Source: Corallium rubrum (lineage: Eukaryota; Cnidaria; Anthozoa; Scleralcyonacea; Coralliidae). From it: a DNA stretch of 64,000 nucleotides. The DNA lies in assembly GCA_964035015.1 (NCBI GenBank), contig OZ036005.1, positions 10,273,012 through 10,337,011 of the forward strand, in the 5' to 3' direction. The notes under the pieces were generated by a model that was not told where the DNA came from, did no database searches, and was given only the letters and a program-made list of their open reading frames with translations. This document shows positions 1 to 11,000 of this stretch, in pieces. Numbering within the stretch: the first letter of the stretch is position 1; each line of letters begins with the position of its first letter. The translations under genes were made by a program, and so were the position numbers.

Positions 1-216
1 CATATTCCTGGATATAAGCCAGAGAAAGGAAAATGTAGTTTTCACTACAGGGGCTTTGTCCTCTGTTATAAAATCCCTGTAGAGGCTAGAGATCAGACAA
101 ACTTAAGGGCATTTAAATTAGGATTGTTAAATATTGAGAACATTTTGTAAACTATATTGATTTTTTATTGCATTGAACTTTTAATATACATGTATATGCA
201 TGATATTTTATTAGTG

Positions 217-313
<97 letters not shown>

Positions 314-746
314 GGTTGGTTGGTTGGTTGGTTGGTTGGTTGGTTGGTTGGTTGGTTGGTTGGTTGGTTGGTTGGTTGGTTGGTTGGTTGGTTGGTTGGT
401 TGGTTGGTTGGTTGGTTGGTTGGTTGGTTGGTTGGTTGGTTAGTGGGTTAGTGGGTTAGTGGGTTAGTGGGTTAGTGGGTTAGTGGGTTAGTGGGTTAGT
501 GGGTTAGTGGGTTAGTGGGTTAGTGGGTTAGTGGGTTAGTGGGTTAGTGGGTTAGTGGGTTAGTGGGTTAGTGGGTTAGTGGGTTAGTGGGTTAGTGGAT
601 TAGTGGGTTAGTGGGTTAGTGGGTTAGTGGGTTAGTGGGTTAGTGGGTTAGTGGGTTAGTGGGTTAGTGGGTTAGTGGGTTAGTGGTTTAGTGGGTTAGT
701 GGGTTAGTGGGTTAGTGGGTTGGTTGGTTGGTTGGTTGGTTGGTTG

Positions 747-778
<32 letters not shown>

Positions 779-879
779 ATGGACCTTTTATTTACAAGCA
801 TTTATATGTATTTTATATTATTGTAACACGGCTCCCTGGAAGACCATGTAAAATGAAGCGATACTGTGTTCTTTAAATA

Positions 880-947
<68 letters not shown>
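1..947 (+). mobile_element. 3' end of a non-LTR retrotransposon (LINE)
   Basis: Positions 1-150 are an open frame running in from the left edge to a TAA at 148-150. It ends in a pattern typical of LINE reverse-transcriptase C-termini: FHYRGFVL..KIPVEARDQ followed by TNLRAFKLGLL, resembling the family's 'YRG..LWN.LP...R....L..FK..L' tail. A second 3'-UTR-like block (about 782-883) ends in a pure ATC repeat at 884-946, the usual LINE end. The two blocks are separated by a long GTTA/GGTT/GTGGGTTA microsatellite. The element lies in an intron upstream of the channel exon at 1011. The LINE call is firm; the clade is not determined. Confidence 0.6.
215..778. repeat. Compound tetra/octanucleotide microsatellite
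   Basis: Ordered blocks of GTTA (about 217-310), GGTT (311-440), GTGGGTTA octamers (441-720), then GGTT and GTTA again. The symmetrical order GTTA-GGTT-octamer-GGTT-GTTA suggests stepwise mutation and expansion inside one array. It lies within the LINE 3' region. Confidence 0.95.
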
Positions 948-1010
948 GAATTAAATTCGTCTGTTGTGCGACGTTTAGCGCAGGCCTAAAGTTTTTTTTG
1001 TTTAATTCAG

Positions 1011-1314
1011 AAAGTGGTACATGGGACATCATTGATATCCAACTCATTGAACACGTGACAGAGAAACACGACACTTCTAAGGCGACAGTTACGTTTGTCG
1101 TTCATATTCGTCGCAAAGTATTCTACTATTTCGTCTACCTCATAGCACCGTGCTTGCTTACCGCTATACTCGCCACTCTTGTGTTCTTCCTCCCCGCAGC
1201 CAGTGGTGAACGGATGGTGGTTGGGTGTACTATCCTGCTTGCTTTGTCTGTGTTCTTCTTACTGGCGACCAACTACATTCCTGAAACGTCCGAGCACGTT
1301 CCTCTCGTTGGAAG
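1011..1314 (+). CDS. Nicotinic-type Cys-loop receptor, exon with loop C, M1 and M2 (partial gene)
   Basis: Internal exon of a pentameric ligand-gated cation channel of the plasma membrane. The acceptor is tttaattcag|AA and the donor GGAAG|gtttag. The product starts with the last strands of the ligand-binding domain (SGTWDIIDIQ...FVVHIRRK), then M1 (VFYYFVYLIAPCLLTAIL, with the conserved proline-cysteine), LPAASGER, and M2 (MVVGCTILLALSVFFLLA), then NYIPETSEHVPLVG. The SGER Glu at M2 -1' and the absence of the Pro-Ala-Arg anion motif indicate cation selectivity. Leu 9' is conserved. The vicinal cysteine pair of alpha subunits is absent from the visible loop C. M2 has Val at 2' and Asn at 20', where vertebrate muscle subunits have Thr and Glu. 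The first 200 or so residues (signal peptide, Cys loop) must lie in exons to the left of the window. Confidence 0.92.
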
Positions 1315-1499
1315 GTTTAGTATCTCTATTCAAATAATTTAATACCGATTATTATGCCCCTATATTTTTTACGTACCATGTACTCATAATATCACGTCAA
1401 CTACATCTCATATGCAAACGCTACCGCTTAGCAGCACACGTGACTATGAATTTGCAACCTCTCAGCTCTTTATCCAAGCCTTAATATTTCAGAAATAGA

Positions 1500-2490
1500 A
1501 AACATTTTCCGTGTTTCTATTTAATAATTAGACAACGAGCCCGAGTTTTCTACTATCGCTCATAGAAAACGAGAAACTTTTATACTAAAGAGTTATAGAA
1601 ACACGAGTGGAACGAGAAATTACACTAATTGCAGGAACACGAGCCCGCAGGGCATTTCGAGTTCTTCCAAACTTCTACATGCAAGTGTTTCTATTTAATA
1701 ATTAAACAACGAGCCCGAGTTAATAGTCAACGAGGCGAAGCCGAGTCGACTATCGCTCATATAAAACGAGAAAATAAAAGTAAAATAAATTCTCGACCAC
1801 AACGTATTCTTTGAGGGTCGTTTAATTTTTTAACTGCCAACAACAAACGTTCAACAGTCATTTCGGACATCTCCTGGTCCCGTACAGTAACTGATGGAAA
1901 AGTAAAGTTTTCTTGCATAATTTAGCATGGGTTTTCATGTACAATATTGAAACAATATATATCCACTCATTTGATTTGTAAAAGTGACAAAAAGTTGAAA
2001 GAAACACTCAATTTAGCATATAGTTTACATCACGGAATCTTGTCAACAGCAAGCGCGTAATTTTGAAATGTGTTCTGTTTGCAGTTATTTCGTTTTAAAC
2101 GAACACTGATAAACAATTTAACGATCTTACCATTAATAATTTCCATTTTAACCATTTTGCAGCTGTTTTTGTTTTCTGTAGAACTTATATATTGCTTCGC
2201 TTAAATGTTCAAGTTCTTCTTTCATTTCCCCACTCCGTTATAATTTCGGTGCCATTGTTTTAACAGAACAACCGCTGGCTCTAATGATCATTGCTCGTGC
2301 TATACTACATATTTTGTCATTGGTTAATTTCGTTAAAAGAAGGCTTTTCATTGGCTTAACGCCAGAGGTTTCTATTAGCGGGTAGAAACTCCTGCGAAAA
2401 AGCCATGGCATGAAATTCAAGGATTTGTAATAGTAAAGAGTTATAGAAACACGAGTGGAAGTTTGGGAGAACGAGAAATTACACTAGTTG
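1500..2490. repeat. Dispersed repeat fragments in the channel gene intron
   Basis: The motif GTTTCTATTTAATAATTA.ACAACGAGCCCGAGT occurs at about 1511 and again at 1686. The motif AGAGTTATAGAAACACGAGTGGAA...ACGAGAAATTACACTA occurs at about 1590-1625 and again at 2436-2486. Direct repeats of both halves suggest two copies, or one nested copy, of the same element. No coding capacity was recognised. The rest of intron 1315-2741 holds nothing else recognisable apart from a stretch at 2570-2665 that is shared with the TMCC intron. Confidence 0.55.
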
Positions 2491-2569
2491 GTTTAGAGCG
2501 GTTGCAGGTTTGATCTCTGTCTTGGGCTCAGAAATATAAGTGTTTGAGCTTGACGAACCAGGAAACGTC

Positions 2570-2665
2570 TGTAATTTCTGGTCATCTCATGATACACCCA
2601 CATTTCATTGTTCCAACTTCCAACAGACGCGTTAAATATCTTATTGAACTGATTAGTATGCATAT
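2570..2665 (+). repeat. Dispersed repeat fragment, also present at 26945-27085
   Basis: A stretch containing CACATTTCATTGTTC..AC, AGACGCGTTAAAT and TATTGAACTGATTAG matches, with gaps, the sequence just after the first TMCC exon. It is the same intronic repeat in two unrelated host genes on the same strand. Confidence 0.5.
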
Positions 2666-2741
2666 CTAGTCTTATCGATGATTGTCACACTCTTTTGAAT
2701 GGAAAACTCCATACTAAAATAGTACACTATGTTTGTTTTAG

Positions 2742-2853
2742 ATATTATTCTATGGTTATCGTTGAGATTTGTGTGGCTCTTGTGTGTACGGCATGGGTTC
2801 TTCGATATCATTATCGTAACCCAGCCATGGGGAAGATACCAAAATGGATTCGC
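2742..2853 (+). CDS. Cys-loop receptor exon with M3
   Basis: Acceptor tgttttag|AT and donor CGC|gtaagg. With the AG left over from the previous exon the frame reads RYYSMVIVEICVALVCTAWV, then LRYHYRNPAMGKIPKWIR. This is M3 followed by the conserved short stretch (H.R.P....P.W.R) that opens the intracellular loop of nicotinic receptors. Length 112 nt; it ends in phase 0. Confidence 0.9.
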
Positions 2854-2930
2854 GTAAGGATATAGTCAAACTTGTTATCATCTTTCTATCTGCTTTCCTG
2901 CGTGTGTCTTTTTCTGACAGTTAGTCATGC

Positions 2931-3219
2931 TGTGTGTGTGTGTGTGCGTGTTTGTTTGTTTGTTTGTTTGTTTGTTTGTTTGTTTGTTTGTTTGTTTGTT
3001 TGTTTGTTTGTTTGTTTGTTTGTTTGTTTGTTTGTTTGTTTGTTTGTTTGTTTGTTTGTTTGTTTGTTTGTTTGTTTGTTTGTTTGTTTGTTTGTTTGTT
3101 TGTTTGTTTGTCCGTCCGTCCGTCCGTCCGTCCGCCGTCCGTCCGCCGTCCGTTCGTCCGTCCGTCCGTCCGTCCGTCCGTCCGTCCGTCCGTCCGTCCG
3201 TCCGTCCGTCCGTCCGTCC

Positions 3220-3270
<51 letters not shown>
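2931..3270. repeat. TTTG / TCCG / TCTG tetranucleotide microsatellite
   Basis: A short GT run is followed by about 40 TTTG units, then TCCG units (from about 3111), then TCTG units (3221-3270). All three phases stay open because the period is four with no stop codons, which explains the long cysteine/valine-rich frames here. They are not genes. Confidence 0.95.
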
Positions 3271-3433
3271 AGACGTTATCTTATTTCATTGGTAAGTCCA
3301 ATGCGTTATAAGAAACAGGAGTAATTTTATTTTATTCTAAGAGGTACCATGATCGCCTCGGATTCCTTTGTTCTCCGAGGGAATGTAAACCTCGTATTTC
3401 CCTCATCGCTCATGCAAGAGGGAAATTTATCCT

Positions 3434-3567
3434 TTGTCTTCTAATTTCCCCGTGCATGTTGATGAGGGAAAATTAGAAGACAAAGAAATCTTTCTAATTT
3501 CTTTGTCTTCTTCTAAATTTCCTGCTTGCATATATTTTCCCTCATCAACGTGCACGGGAAAATTAGA
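3434..3567. repeat. Small inverted repeat (foldback) in channel intron
   Basis: Arms at 3441-3470 and 3539-3567 are inverted copies (CTAATTTCCCCGTGCATGTT versus its complement, with one mismatch). A second small inversion (GAAGACAAAG / CTTTGTCTTC) lies in the loop. Confidence 0.7.
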
Positions 3568-3665
3568 TGCAACTTCTCTGATCAACCGTGTAAATTTCCT
3601 GTCGGTAAGATCCTCAGCGATCATAATTTTTTTCCTCGGCGATCATAATATTACAAACTAATACT

Positions 3666-3817
3666 GTAACATGACTTGAGGGAAATTAGCGATTGAATTT
3701 CCCCTTTGCCTCGGGAAGATTTGTAAAAGTTCTCGGGCCTGCGGCCCTTGGACTTTCATAAATCTTCCCTCGGCGGCGGAGAAATTTAATCGCTAATTTC
3801 CCTCAAGTCGTGTTACT
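3666..3817. mobile_element. MITE-like foldback, about 150 bp
   Basis: The terminal inverted repeat GTAACATGACTTGAGGGAAA (left) matches the complement of the right end. Inner arms (GGGAAGATTT / AAATCTTCCC) also pair, making one long hairpin. It has no coding capacity. Confidence 0.7.
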
Positions 3818-3980
3818 ACTTATAAATACTTACCTTTGAATACAATGTACAGAAACTGTCTTTGGAGTTGTTGAAACAAGGAAAATTCAAAGTTTAAAAA
3901 TATGGGTGAAAATTTATTCTTTTAGATCATGGGTAACTAAAATAACAACAAAGTTTGTTTTTTTTATTTCAATACTTTAG

Positions 3981-4065
3981 GTTTACATTTTTGGTTATCT
4001 TTCGAAGTTGGTTCGTACAAAAGTTCCTGAGGAAATGTTGGCGAAAAATGCGTTAGCAGACGAAG
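3981..4065 (+). CDS. Cys-loop receptor exon, intracellular loop part 1
   Basis: Acceptor aatactttag|GTT, donor CGAAG|gtaatg; 85 nt. It encodes VYIFGYLSKLVRTKVPEEML then AKNALADE. This follows M3 directly and is the amphipathic start of the M3-M4 cytoplasmic loop. It ends with one leftover base that joins the next exon as GAT (Asp). Confidence 0.82.
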
Positions 4066-4139
4066 GTAATGGGAACTCACCATTAGGATAACGAGTTTTT
4101 CCCCCTTTTTTCTGAGAAAGATGTTACTTTGTCATTTAA

Positions 4140-4480
4140 TTTTAAGTGTTCTTTCAAATGCAATCACAAAAAACTGGGGTGAAATTTCGTTGCATAGGCA
4201 GGCACTTCACCCTCAAGTTACTTTCGATTCGTTCTCGGGTTGCCTTCATTTCTTTTTTAAGTCAGTTTCGAGTCACCCTCGAGTTAATTTCGAGTTCACT
4301 ACGTGTATCTAGTCACGCTCCAATCACTCTCACTCTTATTAAAAGTCAGCTTCGAGTCACCCTCGAGTTAATTTCCGGGTAAATACGTTATGGTTATCTT
4401 CGTGTTACCTTTGTGTCATTCTCAAGTTATCTCGCGGTTAATTTTGAGTTACTATTTTGAGTTACCATCTATAATCCGTT
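4140..4480. repeat. Degenerate short repeat in last channel intron
   Basis: The motif TTCGAGTCACCCTCGAGTTAA occurs at about 4266 and 4352, with many weaker GAGTTA/GAGTCA variants between and after. This is a decayed tandem repeat and no coding signal is seen. Confidence 0.5.
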
Positions 4481-4774
4481 TAGAGGGCCCTGAGTAAGAT
4501 TAGCTTTGCTAACCAGAGATGCTTTTAACCCTCTATAAATAACGTTTCAGTTTCAGTTGGAATTTGTCCTAAAGGTTTTGGGACCTGATTTGATATATTT
4601 ATTGTTTTCAAAGGTGGACGTGTAGTTTGACTTGGAAATAGCATTGAAAGAGTACAGACTTGACTCGACTTGATACTTGATTTCAAAAATTTGAGACTTC
4701 TCCTTAAAGACTGAAAACTTGACATTCTACGAGACATTTTAATATTGACGAGTTGTATGCATACTTTATTTTAG

Positions 4775-5061
4775 ATTCAGAAGAAGGAAGGAAAGAATCT
4801 GATCATGAAGAGAAAATCGATGCTGCTGCAACCGATGATCTAAGAGGACTTGCTTTAATGGCAGAACAAATAACCGAGGAACAAGAAATGAGCACGATTC
4901 AAGAGGAATGGCAACTTGCGGCTGAAATTCTTAATCAATTCTTCATGATTATTTACATGATTACCGCATTTCTTACATTTGCTGGCATCTTTATGAACGC
5001 ACCTGGAATCATGTCTTCTCATCCGGTACCATCCATGGATGAAATCATCCGGGTGTACTAA
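4775..5061 (+). CDS. Cys-loop receptor last exon with M4 and stop
   Basis: Acceptor ctttattttag|AT. The product begins with the acidic cytoplasmic segment (DSEEGRKESDHEEKIDAAAT), continues through an amphipathic MA-like helix (EQEMSTIQEEWQLAAEIL), then M4 (NQFFMIIYMITAFLTFAGIF), and a short tail ending DEIIRVY and TAA at 5059-5061. The M3-M4 loop is short for this family, about 100 residues in total. No AATAAA is seen after the stop: the satellite starts at once. The four exons together encode about 261 residues. Confidence 0.88.
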
Positions 5062-8000
5062 AGCACTAAAATATATATACTGCTTTAGACTACTAAAGCA
5101 TTGAAATATATACTACTTTTGACTATACTGAAGCATTGAAATATATACTACTTTTGGGCGCACTGGAGCATTGAAATATATATTACTTTTGACTGTACTG
5201 AAGCATTGAAATATATACTACTTTTGACTGTACTGACGCATTGAAATATATACTACTTTTGACTGTACTGAAGCGTTGAAAAATATACTACTTTTAACTG
5301 TAATGAAGCATTGAAACATATACTACTTTTGACTATATTGAAGCATTGAAATATATACTACTTTTGACTGTAATGAAGCATTGAAATATATACTACTTTT
5401 GACTGTACTGAAGCGTTGAAAAATATACTACTTTTAACTGTAATGAAGCATTGAAACATATACTACTTTTGACTATATTGAAGCATTGAAATATATACTA
5501 CTTTTGACTGTAATGAAGCATTGAAATATATACTACTTTGACTGTACTAACGCATTGAAATATATACTACTTTTGACTGTACTGAAGCATTGAAAAATAT
5601 ACTACTTTTAACTGTATTGAAGCATTGAAACATATACTACTTTTGACTATATTGAAGCATTGAAATACATACTACTTTTGACTGTACTGAAGCATTGAAA
5701 TATATTACTTTAGACTGTACTGAAGCATTGAAATATATACTACTTTTGACTGTACTGAAGCATTGAAATATATACTACTTTTAACTGTAATGAAGCATTG
5801 AAACATATACTACTTTTGACTATATTGAAGCATTGAAATATATACTACTTTTGACTGTAATGAAGCATTGAAATATATACTACTTTTGACTGTACTGAAG
5901 CATTGAAATATATACTACTTTTGGGCGCACTGGAGCATTGAAATATATATTACTTTTGACTGTACTGAAGCATTGAAATATATACTACTTTCGACTGTAC
6001 TGACGCATTGAAATATATACTACTTTTGACTGTACTGAAGCGTTGAAAAATATACTACTTTTAACTGTAATGAAGCATTGAAACATATACTACTTTTGAC
6101 TATATTGAAGCATTGAAATATATACTACTTTTGACTGTAATGAAGCATTGAAATATATACTACTTTTGACTGTACTGAAGCGTTGAAAAATATACTACTT
6201 TTAACTGTAATGAAGCATTGAAACATATACTACTTTTGACTATATTGAAGCATTGAAATATATACTACTTTTGACTGTACTGAAGCATTGAAATATATAT
6301 TACTTTAGACTGTACTGAAGCATTGAAATATATACTACTTTTGACTGTACTGAAGCGTTGAAAAATATACTACTTTTAACTGTAATGAAGCATTGAAACA
6401 TATACTACTTTTGACTATATTGAAGCATTGAAATATATACTACTTTTGACTGTACTGAAGCATTGAAATATGTATTACTTTAGACTGTACTGAAGCATTG
6501 AAATATATACTACTTTTGACTGTACTGAAGCATTGAAATATATACTACTTTTAACTGTAATGAAGCATTGAAACATATACTACTTTTGACTATATTGAAG
6601 CATTGAAACATATACTACTTTTGACTGCAATAAGCATTGAAATATATACTACTTTTGACTATTGAAGCATTGAAATATATACTACTTTTGACTGTACTGA
6701 AGCATTGAAATATATATTACTTTAGACTGTACTGAAGCATTGAAATATTTATTACTTTTGACTGTAATGAAGCATTGAAATATATACTATTTTTGACTGT
6801 AATGAAGCATTGAAATGACTTTTGACTACTGAAGCATTGAAATATATACTACTTTTGACTGTACTGAAGCATTGAAATGTATACTACTTTTGACTGTACT
6901 GAAGCATTGAAATATATACTACTTTTAACTGTAATGAAGCATTGAAACATATACTACTTTTGACTATATTGAAGCATTGAAATATATATTACTTTAGACT
7001 GTACTGAAGCATTGAAATATATACTACTTTTGACTGTACTGAAGCATTGAAATGTATACTACTTTTGACTGTACTGAAGCATTGAAATATATACTACTTT
7101 TAACTGTAATGAAGCATTGAAACATATACTACTTTTGACTATATTGAAGCATTGAAATATATACTACTTTTGACTGTACTGAAGCATTGAAATATGTATT
7201 ACTTTAGACTGTACTGAAGCATTGAAATATATACTACTTTTGACTGTACTGAAGCATTGAAATATATACTACTTTTAACTGTAATGAAGCATTGAAACAT
7301 ATACTACTTTTGACTATATTGAAGCATTGAAACATATACTACTTTTGACTGCAATGAAGCATTGAAATATATACTACTTTTGACTATTGAAGCATTGAAA
7401 TATATACTACTTTTGACTGTACTGAAGCATTGAAATATATATTACTTTAGACTGTACTGAAGCATTGAAATATTTATTACTTTTGACTGTAATGAAGCAT
7501 TGAAATATATACTATTTTTGACTGTAATGAAGCATTGAAATGACTTTTGACTACTGAAGCATTGAAATATATACTACTTTTGACTGTACTGAAGCATTGA
7601 AATGTATACTACTTTTGACTGTACTGAAGCATTGAAATATATACTACTTTTAACTGTAATGAAGCATTGAAACATATACTACTTTTGACTATATTGAAGC
7701 ATTGAAATAATATTACTTTAGACTGTACTGAAGCATTGAAATATATACTACTTTTGACTGTAATGAAGCATTGAAATATATACTACTTTTGACTGTACTG
7801 AAGCATTGAAATATATACTACTTTTGACTGTACTGAAGCATTGAAATATATACTACTTTTGACTACTGAAGCATTGAAATATATACTACTTTTAACTGTA
7901 CGGAAGCATTGAAATGTATACTACTTTTGACTGTACTGAAGCATTGAAATATATACTACTTTTGACTGTACTGAAGCATTGAAATGTATACTACTTTTAA

Positions 8001-11000
8001 CTGTAATGAAGCGTTGAAACATATACTACTTTTGACTACTGAAGCATTGAAATATATACTACTTTTAACTGTAATGAAGCGTTGAAACATATACTACTTT
8101 TGACTATATTGAAGCATTGAAATATATATTACTTTAGACTGTACTGAAGCATTTAAATATTTATTACTTTTGATTGTAATGAAGCATTGAAATATATACT
8201 ACTTCTGACTGTAATGAAGCATTGAAATAACTTTTGACTACTGAAGCATTGAAATATATACTACTTTTGACTGTACTGAAGCATTGAAATGTATACTACT
8301 TTTGACGGTACTGAAGCATTGAAATATATACTACTTTTAACTGTAATGAAGCATTGAAACATATACTACTTTTGACTATATTGAAGCATTGAAATATATA
8401 CTACTTTTGACTGTAATGAAGCATTGAAATATATACTACTTTTGACTACTGAAGCATTGAAATATATACTACTTTTGACTGTACTGAAGCATTGAAATAT
8501 ATATTACTTTAGACTGTACTGAAGCATTGAAATATATACTACTTTTGACTGTAATGAAGCATTGAAATATATATTACTTTAGACTGTACTGAAGCATTGA
8601 AATATATACTACTTTTAACTGTACGGAAGCATTGAAATATATACTACTTTTAACTGTAATGAAGCGTTGAAACATATACTACTTTTGACTATATTGAAGC
8701 ATTGAAATATATACTACATTTGACTGTATGAAGCATTGAAATATTTACTTTGAAACTTGACTTATTGAAGCATTGAAATATATCACATTGAAATATATAC
8801 TACTTTTGACTGTACTGAAGTATTAAAATATATATTACTTTAGACTACTGAAGCATTGAAATATATACTACTTTTGACTGTACTGAAGCATTGAAATATA
8901 TACTACTTTTGACTGTAATGAAGCATTGAAATATATACTACTTTTGACTACTGAAGCATTGAAATATATACTACTTTTGACTGTACTGAAGCATTGAAAT
9001 ATATATTACTTTAGACTACTGAAGCATTGAAATATATACTACTTTTGACTGTAATGAAGCATTCAAATATATACTACTTTTGACTACTGAAGCATTGAAA
9101 TATATACTACTTTTGACTGTACTGAAGCATTGAAATATATACTACTTTTGACTACTGAAGCATTGAAATATATACTACTTTTAACTGTACGGAAGCATTG
9201 AAATTTATACTACTTTTGACTGTACTGAAGCATTGAAATATATACTACTTTTGACTGTACTGAAGCATTGAAATGTATACTACTTTTAACTGTAATGAAG
9301 CGTTGAAACATATACTACTTTTGACTACAGAAGCATTGAAATATATACTACTTTTAACTGTAATGAAGCGTTGAAACATATACTACTTTTGACTATATTG
9401 AAGCATTGAAATATATACTACTTTTGACTGTAATGAAGCATTGAAATATATACTACTTTTGACTGTACTGAAGCATTGAAATATATACTACTTTTAACTG
9501 TAATGAAGCGTTGAAACATATACTACTTTTGACTATATTGAAGCATTGAAATATATACTACTTTTGACTACTGAAGCATTGAAATATATACTACTTTTGA
9601 CTGTACTGAAGTATTAAAATATATGTTACTTTAGACTACTGAAGCATTAAAATATATACTACTTTTGACTGTACTGAAGCATTGAAATGTATACTACTTT
9701 TGACTGTACGGAAGCATTGAAATGTATACTACTTTTAACTGTACTGAAACATTGAAATGTATACTACTTTTAACTGTAATGAAGCGTTGAAACATATACT
9801 ACTTTTGACTACTGAAGCATTGAAATATATACTACTTTTAACTGTAATGAAGCGTTGAAACATATACTACTTTTGACTATATTGAAGCATTGCAACATAT
9901 ACTACTTTTGACTGTACTGAAGCATTGAAATATATACTACTTTTAACTGTAATGAAGCGTTGAAACATATACTACTTTTGACTATATTGAAGCATTGAAA
10001 TATATACTACTTTTGACTGTAATGAAGCATTGAAATATATACTACTTTTAACTGTACTGAAGCATTGAAATATATACTACTTTTAACTGTAATGAAGCGT
10101 TGAAACATATACTACTTTTGACTATATTGAAGCATTGAAATATATACTACTTTTGACTACTGAAGCATTGAAATATATACTACTTTTAACTGTACGGAAG
10201 CATTGAAATGTATACTACTTTTGACTGTACTGAAGCATTGAAATATATACTACTTTTGACTGTAGTGAAGCATTGAAATGTATACTACTTTTAACTGTAA
10301 TGAAGCGTTGAAACATATACTACTTTTGACTACTGAAGCATTGAAATATATACTACTTTTAACTGTAATGAAGCGTTGAAACATATACTACTTTTGACTA
10401 TATTGAAGCATTGAAATATATATTACTTTAGACTGTACTGAAGCATTTAAATATTTATTACTTTTGATTGTAATGAAGCATTGAAATATATACTACTTCT
10501 GACTGTAATGAAGCATTGAAATAACTTTTGACTACTGAAGCATTGAAATATATACTACTTTTGACTGTACTGAAGCATTGAAATGTATACTACTTTTGAC
10601 GGTACTGAAGCATTGAAATATATACTACTTTTAACTGTAATGAAGCATTGAAACATATACTACTTTTGACTATATTGAAGCATTGAAATATATACTACTT
10701 TTGACTGTAATGAAGCATTGAAATATATACTACTTTTGACTACTGAAGCATTGAAATATATACTACTTTTGACTGTACTGAAGCATTGAAATATATATTA
10801 CTTTAGACTGTACTGAAGCATTGAAATATATACTACTTTTGACTGTAATGAAGCATTGAAATATATATTACTTTAGACTGTACTGAAGCATTGAAATATA
10901 TACTACTTTTAACTGTACGGAAGCATTGAAATATATACTACTTTTAACTGTAATGAAGCGTTGAAACATATACTACTTTTGACTATATTGAAGCATTGAA

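Noticed and set aside
802-1074. Minus-strand poly-aspartate protein
   Set aside because: Translation of the ATC tail of the LINE, overlapping a real + strand exon.
2872-3324. Long cysteine/valine/leucine-rich frames in three phases
   Set aside because: They are translations of TTTG, TCCG and TCTG repeats, open in every phase because the repeats contain no stop.
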